Below, in pieces: positions 1-6,058 of a DNA stretch of 17,644 bases; within the stretch, counting starts at the first letter, position 1; every line of letters begins with the position of its first letter. The stretch comes from an uncultured Bacteroidota bacterium (GTDB taxonomy: Bacteria; Bacteroidota; Bacteroidia; Chitinophagales; Chitinophagaceae): positions 1 through 17,644 of the forward strand of contig CAIVKT010000150.1 in assembly GCA_903906615.1 (NCBI GenBank). The letters are read 5' to 3'. The position numbers were made by a program, and so were the translations under genes. A model generated the notes under the pieces. It worked only from the letters and a program-made list of their open reading frames with translations. It ran no database searches and was not told the origin of the DNA.

Positions 1-2
1 GA

Positions 3-1010
3 TCAATTCTTCCCTTCAAAGAATTGCTCTGCCGCTTCTGCACCGTTATGGAATAATAATTCCTTTTGCTGGCTGGTGATGTGCCGCACCCTTGGGTTGA
101 GGTTGCTGGTGCTGATGTATATGGTGTGCTGCTTTTCTTCGGTGTAGGGGATGCTTTTATTGAGCTGCTCAATGGTGAGGTTGTATAGTGCTGCTATGTA
201 GCCGGAGAAGGAATTGATGTGGTAAGGTGCGATGCCTGTATGCTGCTTTGCGTATTCAATTTGCTCCGGGCGTTCCAGTTTGAGGCCGAGGGTGTACTCG
301 TTGATGCTTTCTTGGGGATTGTTATTAAATATGTTGATGGGGTAGTTGGCGAGCAGTCCGCCGTCTACATACACATCGTAAGAGGTTTTGTTATCGGGGT
401 GTTCGGTTACTTTGCCGGTACTGTCAATGAACACCGCGCCAAAGTATAAGGGTATGGCTGCGCTGGCGCGTACGGCTGTTTTTATGGGCATATCGGGATG
501 TGTTTCCCAACTGAATATCTCTATTTTTTGTTTCGTAAGGTTGGTGGCAGTGATGTAGAGGTCTTTATATCTTTTATCTGTTGCGGCGAGTTGGTGCAGT
601 TGCAGGAAGGTGGTGTTGTCGCTGCCGGTCTGTTGTTTTATTTGAGTGCCTATCCATTGCTCCAACTTGTTGCCTTTATACCATCCGTAATTTTTTCGCA
701 TTCTTTTTTGCCCGCCGATGAAGAACCATTCGCCATCGTTGAAGGTGGCAATGTCTAAGCCGAGCATGATGTCTTCCATTTGCGCGGCGGTATAGCCTAT
801 GCTGAAGAGTGTGCCTGTGATAGCACCTACAGAAGTGCCTGCTACTTTTTCTATGCCGGTTGTTATCTTTTTGTTTTCGAGTACCTGTAACGCGCCTACA
901 TAGGCTATGCCCCGTATGCCACCTCCTTTGAGTACGAGGTATTTGTATTGCTGTGCAGGTGCAAGGATCGGCAGCAGGACTGCAATGAGTATGAACACTA
1001 TACGGGGCAT
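3..1010 (-). CDS. Secreted patatin-like phospholipase
   Basis: This is a 335-residue lipid acyl hydrolase of the patatin family, expected to cleave acyl esters of phospholipids with a Ser-Asp dyad. Residues 1-20 form a signal peptide ending at APAQ, so it probably acts in the periplasm or at the outer membrane. The oxyanion-hole motif GGGIRG is at residues 29-34, the nucleophile elbow GTSVG at 58-62 (Ser60), the conserved block RASAAIP at 181-187, and the catalytic Asp in DGG at 216-218. All expected patatin motifs are in order. The C-terminal part beyond residue 230 has no motif I recognise. It lacks the BamA-like C-terminal barrel seen in larger Bacteroidota patatins. It is transcribed away from exbD/tonB and looks monocistronic within the window. 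The family is secure; the substrate is unknown. Confidence 0.9.
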   Translation of the reverse strand: MPRIVFILIAVLLPILAPAQQYKYLVLKGGGIRGIAYVGALQVLENKKITTGIEKVAGTSVGAITGTLFSIGYTAAQMEDIMLGLDIATFNDGEWFFIGGQKRMRKNYGWYKGNKLEQWIGTQIKQQTGSDNTTFLQLHQLAATDKRYKDLYITATNLTKQKIEIFSWETHPDMPIKTAVRASAAIPLYFGAVFIDSTGKVTEHPDNKTSYDVYVDGGLLANYPINIFNNNPQESINEYTLGLKLERPEQIEYAKQHTGIAPYHINSFSGYIAALYNLTIEQLNKSIPYTEEKQHTIYISTSNLNPRVRHITSQQKELLFHNGAEAAEQFFEGKN

Positions 1011-1100
1011 GTACTTGATTGTATGTATGAAGATAGTGCAATTTGCGGAGCCGTTTATGGAAAAGAAAGGTTGCTGCGTCTTTTAAATAAACATACAACT

Positions 1101-1562
1101 ATGGCTGAAATAAATGTAGCGGGCAAGAACGGCAGAAGCAGGCTGCAGGCACCCCGCATAGACCTTACCCCAATGGTAGACCTGGGCTTCCTGCTCATTA
1201 CCTTCTTTATGATCACCACCACCCTGGCGAAGCCGAAGACGCTGGCCATCAATATGCCGTCTAATGAATACACCAAAACACCTACGGTGTTTATAGATGA
1301 ATGTACGGTAACACTGGTTGCTGTAAAGGCCCATAAGGTTGTATATTATTTTGGTGCGCTAAAGGATGTAAGCCAGTTAAAGATCGTGAGTATAGATAAG
1401 GTACGGGATGTGCTGATCAATAAGAAGAAAGCAGTTGCGGCATTGCCTGCATCCTTCTCGGCTGAGGCGCATAAACTGTATGTGCTTATTAAGCCTAATA
1501 CTGACTGTAAGTATGATGATGTGGTGCGACTGCTGGATGAAATGAACATCAATGATGTGTAG
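1101..1562 (+). CDS. ExbD/TolR-family biopolymer transport protein
   Basis: This is a 153-residue ExbD-type protein. With ExbB it would form the proton-driven motor that energises TonB (or a Tol-like complex) in the inner membrane. Residues 1-24 are a basic cytoplasmic tail. The single membrane helix at about 25-43 begins TPMVDLGFLLITFF and carries the conserved membrane Asp (Asp27) that takes part in proton flow in this family. The rest is periplasmic. I chose the ATG at 1101 because it gives the usual short N-terminus; a frame reaching back to 948 overlaps the divergent patatin and adds a tail foreign to the family. The tonB-like gene follows after 110 nt on the same strand. No ExbB is present here, so the motor partner must lie elsewhere. 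Confidence 0.88.
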   Translation: MAEINVAGKNGRSRLQAPRIDLTPMVDLGFLLITFFMITTTLAKPKTLAINMPSNEYTKTPTVFIDECTVTLVAVKAHKVVYYFGALKDVSQLKIVSIDKVRDVLINKKKAVAALPASFSAEAHKLYVLIKPNTDCKYDDVVRLLDEMNINDV

Positions 1563-1672
1563 TACTATGCTATAGCCGATGTATCGGAGGATGAGCAGGA
1601 TTATCTCAAAAATATATTTTAGTGATTTTATGGAAAAGCATTTTTTCTGCTTCTTATAATAAATGTACTCTT

Positions 1673-2476
1673 ATGGAACTTACAAAACTAATGCAGGCGG
1701 ATTACCTCGACATCATTTACGACAACCGCAACAAAGCCTACGGCGGGTATGAACTGCGCAAAAACTATAATCGCCGAGCGGGCAAGGCCATGCTACTGTT
1801 ACTAATGGGTGTGGGTACCTTGTGCAGCTTCTCGCTGATACATACAAAGCCCGTGCCGGAAGTACAACGATCGCACAAGACCATTGATCCTGTATTGGTG
1901 GATATTTCGCAGACTATTATACCACCGGTAAAACAGCCCGTAACCCCGCCCCCGGCAGCCGCGCACATAAAAACGGTAACATCCACAGTGCCGGTGATCA
2001 TTGATGATCATATGGTGCCTGATAAGCCAATGACCGAGAATAAGAAAATGGACGATAGCCAACCAGCTACAACAACATCAGACGGTACTGTTGTTACTAC
2101 AGGCAGTACATCGGGCAATGGTGCCGGCAAACAGAAGATAGTAACCGACCCCGTGGTTGCAGTAACCACGCCGCCCGTGCGCTGGGTATCGCAGATGCCG
2201 GATTTTGCGGGGGATATGGGCGCATACATAAACAAGCACCTGCGGTATCCTGATGCGGCCAGAAGCGCAGGAATAGAAGGACAGGTGATGATAGAATTTG
2301 TGGTGAATGAAGATGGCTCGGTGAGCAATGCAAGGGTAGTGCGTGGTATTGGCGGTGGCTGCGATGAAGAAGCGCTGCGCATGGTGAACAGTATGCCGAA
2401 ATGGAAGCCCGGCAAGCAGAATGGCGTAGCGGTGAAGGTGATCTTTGCGCTACCTATAAAGTTTGTGCTGGATTAA
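1673..2476 (+). CDS. TonB energy-transducing protein
   Basis: This 267-residue TonB-family protein transmits energy from the inner membrane to outer-membrane TonB-dependent transporters such as SusC-type receptors. Residues 1-37 are cytoplasmic and carry the Bacteroidota-typical segment YDNRNKAYGGYELRKNY. One membrane helix lies at about 38-56. A long Pro/Thr/Val-rich periplasmic linker runs to about 175. The TonB C-terminal domain occupies about 178-267, with the typical LRYPDAARSAGIEGQV and the strand pattern ending in FALPIKF. The start at ATG 1673 matches the conserved N-terminus; an in-frame GTG at 1622 would add 17 unrelated residues. It lies downstream of the exbD-like gene, probably in the same transcription unit despite the 110-nt gap. 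Family assignment is firm; the cognate transporter is unknown. Confidence 0.92.
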   Translation: MELTKLMQADYLDIIYDNRNKAYGGYELRKNYNRRAGKAMLLLLMGVGTLCSFSLIHTKPVPEVQRSHKTIDPVLVDISQTIIPPVKQPVTPPPAAAHIKTVTSTVPVIIDDHMVPDKPMTENKKMDDSQPATTTSDGTVVTTGSTSGNGAGKQKIVTDPVVAVTTPPVRWVSQMPDFAGDMGAYINKHLRYPDAARSAGIEGQVMIEFVVNEDGSVSNARVVRGIGGGCDEEALRMVNSMPKWKPGKQNGVAVKVIFALPIKFVLD

Positions 2477-2564
2477 GTGTTTTATGGCCTGTGCATATTA
2501 AATGCTGATAGCTGTATCAATAATAATTAATATCTGCATGTTAACGTTACTTACGGAAATTAGT

Positions 2565-2572
2565 TAGGTTTG
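2565..2572 (+). promoter_or_regulatory. Candidate Bacteroidota -7 promoter element
   Basis: The sequence TAGGTTTG matches the Bacteroidota -7 consensus TAnnTTTG and lies 17 nt before the leucine dehydrogenase ATG at 2590. I see no clear TTG-type -33 box at the expected 17-23 nt upstream, so this rests on the -7 match and its position only. Confidence 0.45.
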
Positions 2573-2589
2573 CAGCCTCAAAATAGTAT

Positions 2590-3663
2590 ATGCAACCATC
2601 CGTATTAGAACAAATGCAACCAATGGGCCATGAGCAGGTAGTTTTCTGCCAGGATCCCCGTACAGGACTCAATGCTATCATAGCTATACATAACACTACG
2701 CTTGGGCCATCGCTGGGTGGTACGAGGTTGTGGAACTATAACTCGCACGAGGAAGCGTTGACAGACGCATTGCGCCTGAGCCGCGGGATGACCTACAAAT
2801 CGGCGATAAGCGGACTGAACCTGGGTGGTGGCAAGGCGGTGCTGATAGGCGAGGCCTCGAAGCTGAAATCGGAAGCATATTGGCGCAGGTATGGTAAGTT
2901 TGTGAACAGCCTGAACGGTAAATATATTACCGCTGAAGACGTGAACACCTCATCGGCCGACATGGAATATATAGGTATGGAAACAGAGTTTGTGACCGGG
3001 AAGCCTGAATATATGGGCGGCAGCGGCGATCCTTCTCCACTTACTGCCTATGGTGTGTATGTGGGCATGAAGGCATCGGCGAAGAAAGCATGGGGCAACG
3101 ATAGCCTTAGCGATAAAAAGATACTGGTGCAGGGCGCGGGCAATGTGGGCCAGTACCTGATGGGCTACTTAGCGAAGGAGAATGCCACAGTATATGTATG
3201 CGACATTAATGAAGAGAAGCTGAAACAGGCGAAGCATAAACATCCAACAATCGAGATCATACCTAATGAGAATATCTTTGACCGTGAGTTTGATATTTAT
3301 GCACCATGTGCCCTGGGCGCTACAGTGAACACAGAAAGCATAGGCAAGATGAAATGCGCTGTGATAGCAGGAGCGGCCAATAACCAGCTGGCTGATGAGA
3401 ATGTGCATGGCCCAATGTTGGTGGAAAAGGGGATACTGTACGCGCCGGATTTCCTGATCAACGCAGGTGGTATCATCAACATAAGCATAGAGCTGGATGG
3501 TTACAACCACGAGCGTGCTATGAGTACTGTAGCCAAGATATATGGCCGTACGCTGGATATTTTTGCCCTGGCAGAAAAGGAAAATGTGCATACCCAACAG
3601 GCAGCAATGCGCATGGCAGAGAAACGCCTTGCCGATATAGCGCACATCAGGGTAGGTATTTAA
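2590..3663 (+). CDS. Leucine dehydrogenase (Glu/Leu/Phe/Val dehydrogenase family)
   Basis: This 357-residue cytosolic enzyme is expected to catalyse NAD-dependent reversible oxidative deamination of leucine and other branched-chain amino acids to 2-oxoacids and ammonia. The N-terminal catalytic domain carries PSLGGTRLW (40-48), Lys70 in MTYK and the catalytic Lys82 in GLNLGGGKAV, plus AEDVNTS (115-121). The C-terminal Rossmann domain has GAGNVG at 182-187 and an acidic residue (Asp205) at the end of the next strand, which favours NAD over NADP. NAGGIIN at 291-297 is also typical. The length matches leucine dehydrogenases (about 350-370) rather than the larger glutamate dehydrogenases. Branched-chain 2-oxoacids are possible substrates of ferredoxin oxidoreductases such as the one at 14702-17632, but that link is only inferred. 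Phenylalanine or valine preference cannot be ruled out. Confidence 0.9.
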   Translation: MQPSVLEQMQPMGHEQVVFCQDPRTGLNAIIAIHNTTLGPSLGGTRLWNYNSHEEALTDALRLSRGMTYKSAISGLNLGGGKAVLIGEASKLKSEAYWRRYGKFVNSLNGKYITAEDVNTSSADMEYIGMETEFVTGKPEYMGGSGDPSPLTAYGVYVGMKASAKKAWGNDSLSDKKILVQGAGNVGQYLMGYLAKENATVYVCDINEEKLKQAKHKHPTIEIIPNENIFDREFDIYAPCALGATVNTESIGKMKCAVIAGAANNQLADENVHGPMLVEKGILYAPDFLINAGGIINISIELDGYNHERAMSTVAKIYGRTLDIFALAEKENVHTQQAAMRMAEKRLADIAHIRVGI

Positions 3664-3681
3664 TAAGTAGAAATTTTCAAG

Positions 3682-3720
3682 AGCCGTAAATGCGCCCGCA
3701 TTTGCGGCTTTCTTTTTTTT
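3682..3720 (+). terminator. Rho-independent terminator after leucine dehydrogenase
   Basis: A GC-rich hairpin has arms agccgtaaatgcg (3682-3694) and cgcatttgcggct (3697-3709) with one G-U pair, followed by a run of eight T (3713-3720). It lies 19 nt after the stop codon at 3663 and separates this gene from rnhB. It is the clearest intrinsic terminator in the window. Confidence 0.88.
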
Positions 3721-3751
3721 GCACAATAAGGGTTTTGAATAAAGAACTGCG

Positions 3752-3759
3752 TAATTTTG
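3752..3759 (+). promoter_or_regulatory. Candidate -7 promoter element for rnhB
   Basis: TAATTTTG matches TAnnTTTG and ends 6 nt before the rnhB ATG at 3766. A TTTTG lies at 3733-3737, but its 14-nt spacing is shorter than the usual 17-23. If the -7 box is used, the transcript would start at or very near the ATG, giving a leaderless mRNA. Confidence 0.45.
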
Positions 3760-3765
3760 AACAGG

Positions 3766-4359
3766 ATGAAGCGTTTTTTTCAGAAAGGTATCATAGAGGC
3801 AGGGTGTGACGAGGCGGGCAGAGGGTGCCTGGCCGGGCCTGTGTTTGCCGCGGCTGTGATACTGCCTGCCAGCTTCAGGCATCCATTACTTAATGACAGC
3901 AAGCAGGTGACGGAAGAAGACCGAGATACGCTGCGCCCCGTCATAGAGCGCAAAGCAATAGCCTGGGCTGTGGCTATGGTAGACCACGAAGAGATAGACC
4001 GCATCAATATTTTAAAGGCTTCTTTTAAGGCCATGCACCTGGCGATAGACCAATTAAATATACGTCCCGAACTGTTACTGATCGATGGTAACAGATTTAC
4101 CCCATACTTTGGTATAGTGCATGAATGCGTGATACAGGGCGATGCTATCTACGCGTCAATAGCCGCTGCCAGCATACTTGCCAAAACGCACCGGGATGAG
4201 TATATGCTACGCCTGCATGAAGAGCACCCGCACTACGGCTGGAATGAGAACAAAGGCTATGGTACGGTGCATCACCGGACACAGATAGGTGAGCGGGGAT
4301 TATCCTCTTACCATAGGAAGACGTTTGGTATTTGCAAGGAGATGGCTGTTGTTGGTTAA
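3766..4359 (+). CDS. rnhB: Ribonuclease HII
   Basis: This 197-residue cytosolic endonuclease is expected to cut the RNA strand of RNA-DNA hybrids and to remove single ribonucleotides misincorporated in DNA. The type 2 signature [14 protein letters not shown] at residues 13-26 supplies Asp15 and Glu16. LLIDGNRF supplies Asp107 and [17 protein letters not shown] supplies Asp126, completing the DEDD metal site. [11 protein letters not shown] (157-167) is the conserved substrate-binding region near the C-terminus. The length is normal for RNase HII. I preferred ATG 3766 over the in-frame TTG at 3757, which falls inside the candidate promoter box. It follows the terminator of the leucine dehydrogenase gene, so it is probably a separate transcription unit. 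It is convergent with the glutaminase operon. Confidence 0.95.
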   Translation: MKRFFQKGIIEAGCDEAGRGCLAGPVFAAAVILPASFRHPLLNDSKQVTEEDRDTLRPVIERKAIAWAVAMVDHEEIDRINILKASFKAMHLAIDQLNIRPELLLIDGNRFTPYFGIVHECVIQGDAIYASIAAASILAKTHRDEYMLRLHEEHPHYGWNENKGYGTVHHRTQIGERGLSSYHRKTFGICKEMAVVG

Positions 4360-4393
4360 CTGGTTAAAGGGTTTATTAGTTAAAAGGTTGCCG

Positions 4394-4415
4394 TTCGACA
4401 AACTCTCGATGACAA
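4394..4415. repeat. Possible REP-like intergenic remnant
   Basis: In the 91-nt gap between the convergent rnhB and the small pro-domain-like gene there is a string beginning ttcgacaaactctcgatgac. It resembles a short dispersed motif common in intergenic DNA of many bacteria (ttcgacaagctcaggatgaca, recalled from memory). Just before it, 4354-4388, are several irregular copies of ggttaa/gttaaa. No strong hairpin or T-run is visible, so the ends of both genes lack an obvious terminator. Single-copy evidence makes this tentative. Confidence 0.25.
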
Positions 4416-4450
4416 TTTGATAAGTTGTTTCTCACAATGTTCATTATGGA

Positions 4451-4810
4451 TCAGTTCACTTTATTTTCTACGCTGAGGATGATGTCTGATTGCTCAGTTT
4501 CTCTTTTTATAACAACCGGTATGTGCATCTGCTCTGATGCTTTGAGGCGCGCCATGAATTTGGGGTCGGAGTCGTTGGGCAGCTTGTAGAAACGCTGCGA
4601 TTGCAGGAAGGTAACACGCACAAATGTTTCATTGGTTTGTGCAGGGCGTATGGCTGCTACGGTCATTGTTTGCTCAACTACTGTGTGCTTCTTTTTGTGG
4701 TGCCGGGCAAATACGGATGTGGTACAGGCCAGCACAAACAATAAGCTCAATATGCAGTACCTGCATATTGAGCTTGTAAATGGTGTTTTAAGACGATCTT
4801 TTATGGACAT
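4451..4810 (-). CDS. Small exported protein resembling the glutaminase pro-region
   Basis: This 119-residue protein has no named family that I recognise. Residues 1-35 look like a signal peptide, with a hydrophobic core YCILSLLFVLAC (18-29) and a likely cleavage after VFA35; Cys29 (VLAC) could instead be a lipoprotein site. A basic HHKKKH stretch follows. Residues 50-114 align almost without gaps to residues 70-128 of the glutaminase precursor encoded just upstream: TVAAIR is identical in both, then RVTF against EVMF and QRFYKL against AQLFSL, then a predicted helix and a final strand. The start codon overlaps the glutaminase stop by 10 nt, so the two are co-transcribed and probably translationally coupled. 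I infer a free-standing pro-domain that may inhibit, fold or protect against the enzyme. A perfect inverted repeat lies within its signal-peptide codons. Confidence 0.75.
   Translation of the reverse strand: MSIKDRLKTPFTSSICRYCILSLLFVLACTTSVFARHHKKKHTVVEQTMTVAAIRPAQTNETFVRVTFLQSQRFYKLPNDSDPKFMARLKASEQMHIPVVIKRETEQSDIILSVENKVN
4743..4775 (-). repeat. Perfect 15-bp inverted repeat inside signal-peptide codons
   Basis: The arms are aagctcaatatgcag (4743-4757) and its exact reverse complement (4761-4775), separated by three bases. They lie in codons 13-23 of the small exported protein, so its mRNA could fold a 15-bp stem with a three-base loop about 35 nt after the start codon. There is no T-run, so it is not a standard terminator. 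It may slow ribosomes or set the expression ratio between the two genes. Confidence 0.75.
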
Positions 4811-5910
4811 GTAGTTAACGGCCTGTAGCTGGTGAGTGTCATATCTGTGTAGTAGTAGATAGGGTCTGTATCAAAATCGTAGCCTGTGTAATCGGACGGG
4901 CTGTAAGATGATGTAGGCTGTATGTTGATCATAGACACATGGGCTGCATCGCCACTTGGAAGGCAGGCAGGGTTTTGTTGCGCATGCAGCCATGCAGAAA
5001 GCAGTACAGGCTGATCGAACATGGCCGGGTCGAATACATAAGCCTGTACGCCTTTGGCTGTTTTGATATTTACCAATGGCGCAACATGATACCACCAGTT
5101 GACACAGCAGCCACCCCATTTTTCGCCCTTCACGCAAAGCTCGTCAGAACCCGCATTTGCGAAGCTGAATACTTTGTGTGTAGCGTAATTGTATTTAGTG
5201 TTGAGTATCCAGCACATTTTGTGTGCGCGGGCATAGCAGCCATCTTCGCAGTACTGGAAAGGGATGCAATAATCAATGGCATACGGGCCGGGTAGGGCAC
5301 AGCATTGATGAGTGATGTAATCGAAGATGATCTGCGCCGAGGCCATATCGGGTATTACTGAGGTGAGGCTGTCTGTAACGGTAGTATTGAGGACTGCGAT
5401 GCCTGCAATATGATCTACTGTTTCATCGGTCATGGTGCTGAAATCCACACGACTGGCTGTGCCGGGGCTGCTTACCGTTATACGAGAACTATGCCCGGCG
5501 GCATCGCGCTGGGATAGCGTATTGACCTGTAATACAGTGCCGCTCCATGGATTGGTGGTGACGCTGATAGCTGTGTGATTTGCCAATGCGGTTTGCAGGG
5601 CGGCAATGATAGTGGCATCGGTAAGGCTAAAGAGCTGCGCCCTTTCGTTGAACATTACCTCTGTGCTGTTGCCATCGCCTGATTTGCGGATAGCGGCTAC
5701 CGTAAGAATGCTTGTTTCGGATTTTCCCTGCGTTATCTGTATAACAGAAGCAGGCGTGTTTTTTGAAACGGAAGCATCTGTTGTTTTTGTCTTATCGGGG
5801 CAAGACGCGCTTTTATGACAGGCATCGAATGTGAGAATGCCACCTATGGCAAGCACATAAAACAATGCTGTTAGCTTAGCAGTACGTGGCAATGTAAATG
5901 ATCGTTTCAT
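4801..5910 (-). CDS. Protein-glutaminase (protein-glutamine deamidase) precursor
   Basis: This 369-residue precursor resembles the secreted protein-glutaminase of Chryseobacterium proteolyticum, which converts glutamine side chains in intact proteins to glutamate, releasing ammonia. The N-terminus is a signal sequence ending near DAC31, with Cys31 a possible lipoprotein site. A pro-region runs to about 181. The mature domain begins about Leu182 (LTSVIPD), leaving 188 residues, close to the roughly 185 of the known enzyme. The triad is Cys225 in DGCYARAHKM, His275 in CCVNWWYHVAP and Asp294 in YVFDPAMF. Many cysteines (203, 204, 215, 221, 259, 268, 269) suggest disulfides, consistent with an exported enzyme. 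The ATG at 5910 is preferred; an upstream frame from 5997 adds 29 residues before the signal peptide. The gene heads an operon with the pro-region-like protein. Triad and family are strong; activity is inferred. Confidence 0.88.
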   Translation of the reverse strand: MKRSFTLPRTAKLTALFYVLAIGGILTFDACHKSASCPDKTKTTDASVSKNTPASVIQITQGKSETSILTVAAIRKSGDGNSTEVMFNERAQLFSLTDATIIAALQTALANHTAISVTTNPWSGTVLQVNTLSQRDAAGHSSRITVSSPGTASRVDFSTMTDETVDHIAGIAVLNTTVTDSLTSVIPDMASAQIIFDYITHQCCALPGPYAIDYCIPFQYCEDGCYARAHKMCWILNTKYNYATHKVFSFANAGSDELCVKGEKWGGCCVNWWYHVAPLVNIKTAKGVQAYVFDPAMFDQPVLLSAWLHAQQNPACLPSGDAAHVSMINIQPTSSYSPSDYTGYDFDTDPIYYYTDMTLTSYRPLTTCP

Positions 5911-5945
5911 AAAAGCATTTTTAAGAAATACCCTCAAGAGGTTAT

Positions 5946-5963
5946 CACAATTTACACAATTTA
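5946..5963 (-). promoter_or_regulatory. Tandem 9-bp repeat upstream of the glutaminase operon
   Basis: Two back-to-back copies of cacaattta lie 36 nt before the glutaminase ATG. Read on the minus strand each copy is TAAATTGTG, a loose variant of the TAnnTTTG box. The gap of 148 nt to the divergent T9SS gene is otherwise AT-rich without other structure. It could be a promoter region or a paired regulator site. Confidence 0.3.
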
Positions 5964-6034
5964 TAATAATTCCTAAATAAATTTTTAATATGGGCAATTT
6001 TCCTGCCAGATAAGCACATATTGATATAAATGGC

Positions 6035-6042
6035 TAACTTTC
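6035..6042 (+). promoter_or_regulatory. Candidate -7 element for the T9SS cargo gene
   Basis: TAACTTTC, one base off TAnnTTTG, lies 16 nt before the ATG at 6059. No convincing -33 box is seen at standard spacing. Confidence 0.35.
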
Positions 6043-6058
6043 GTATTCATACACATAA

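Noticed and set aside
676..1098. 140-codon open frame on the minus strand
   Set aside because: It lies in another frame of the patatin gene and its His/Arg-rich translation is typical of an out-of-frame shadow.
948..1100. N-terminal extension of the ExbD-like frame back to 948
   Set aside because: It overlaps the divergent patatin gene and adds a Cys/Arg-rich tail unlike ExbD proteins; ATG 1101 gives the normal N-terminus.
1576..1587. Short inverted repeat ccgat/atcgg between the exbD-like and tonB genes
   Set aside because: Five-base arms with no T-run are within chance expectation, so no terminator or operator is claimed.
2540..2550. Self-complementary taacgtta upstream of leucine dehydrogenase
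   Set aside because: Eight bases of AT-rich palindrome are too weak to call a regulator site.
3169..3882. Long open frame of 237 codons on the minus strand
   Set aside because: It is antisense to leucine dehydrogenase and rnhB, crosses a clear terminator, and its Cys/His/Tyr-rich translation has no domain.
5911..5997. Upstream extension of the glutaminase precursor
   Set aside because: It would place 29 residues before a good signal peptide and covers the AT-rich promoter region with the tandem repeat.
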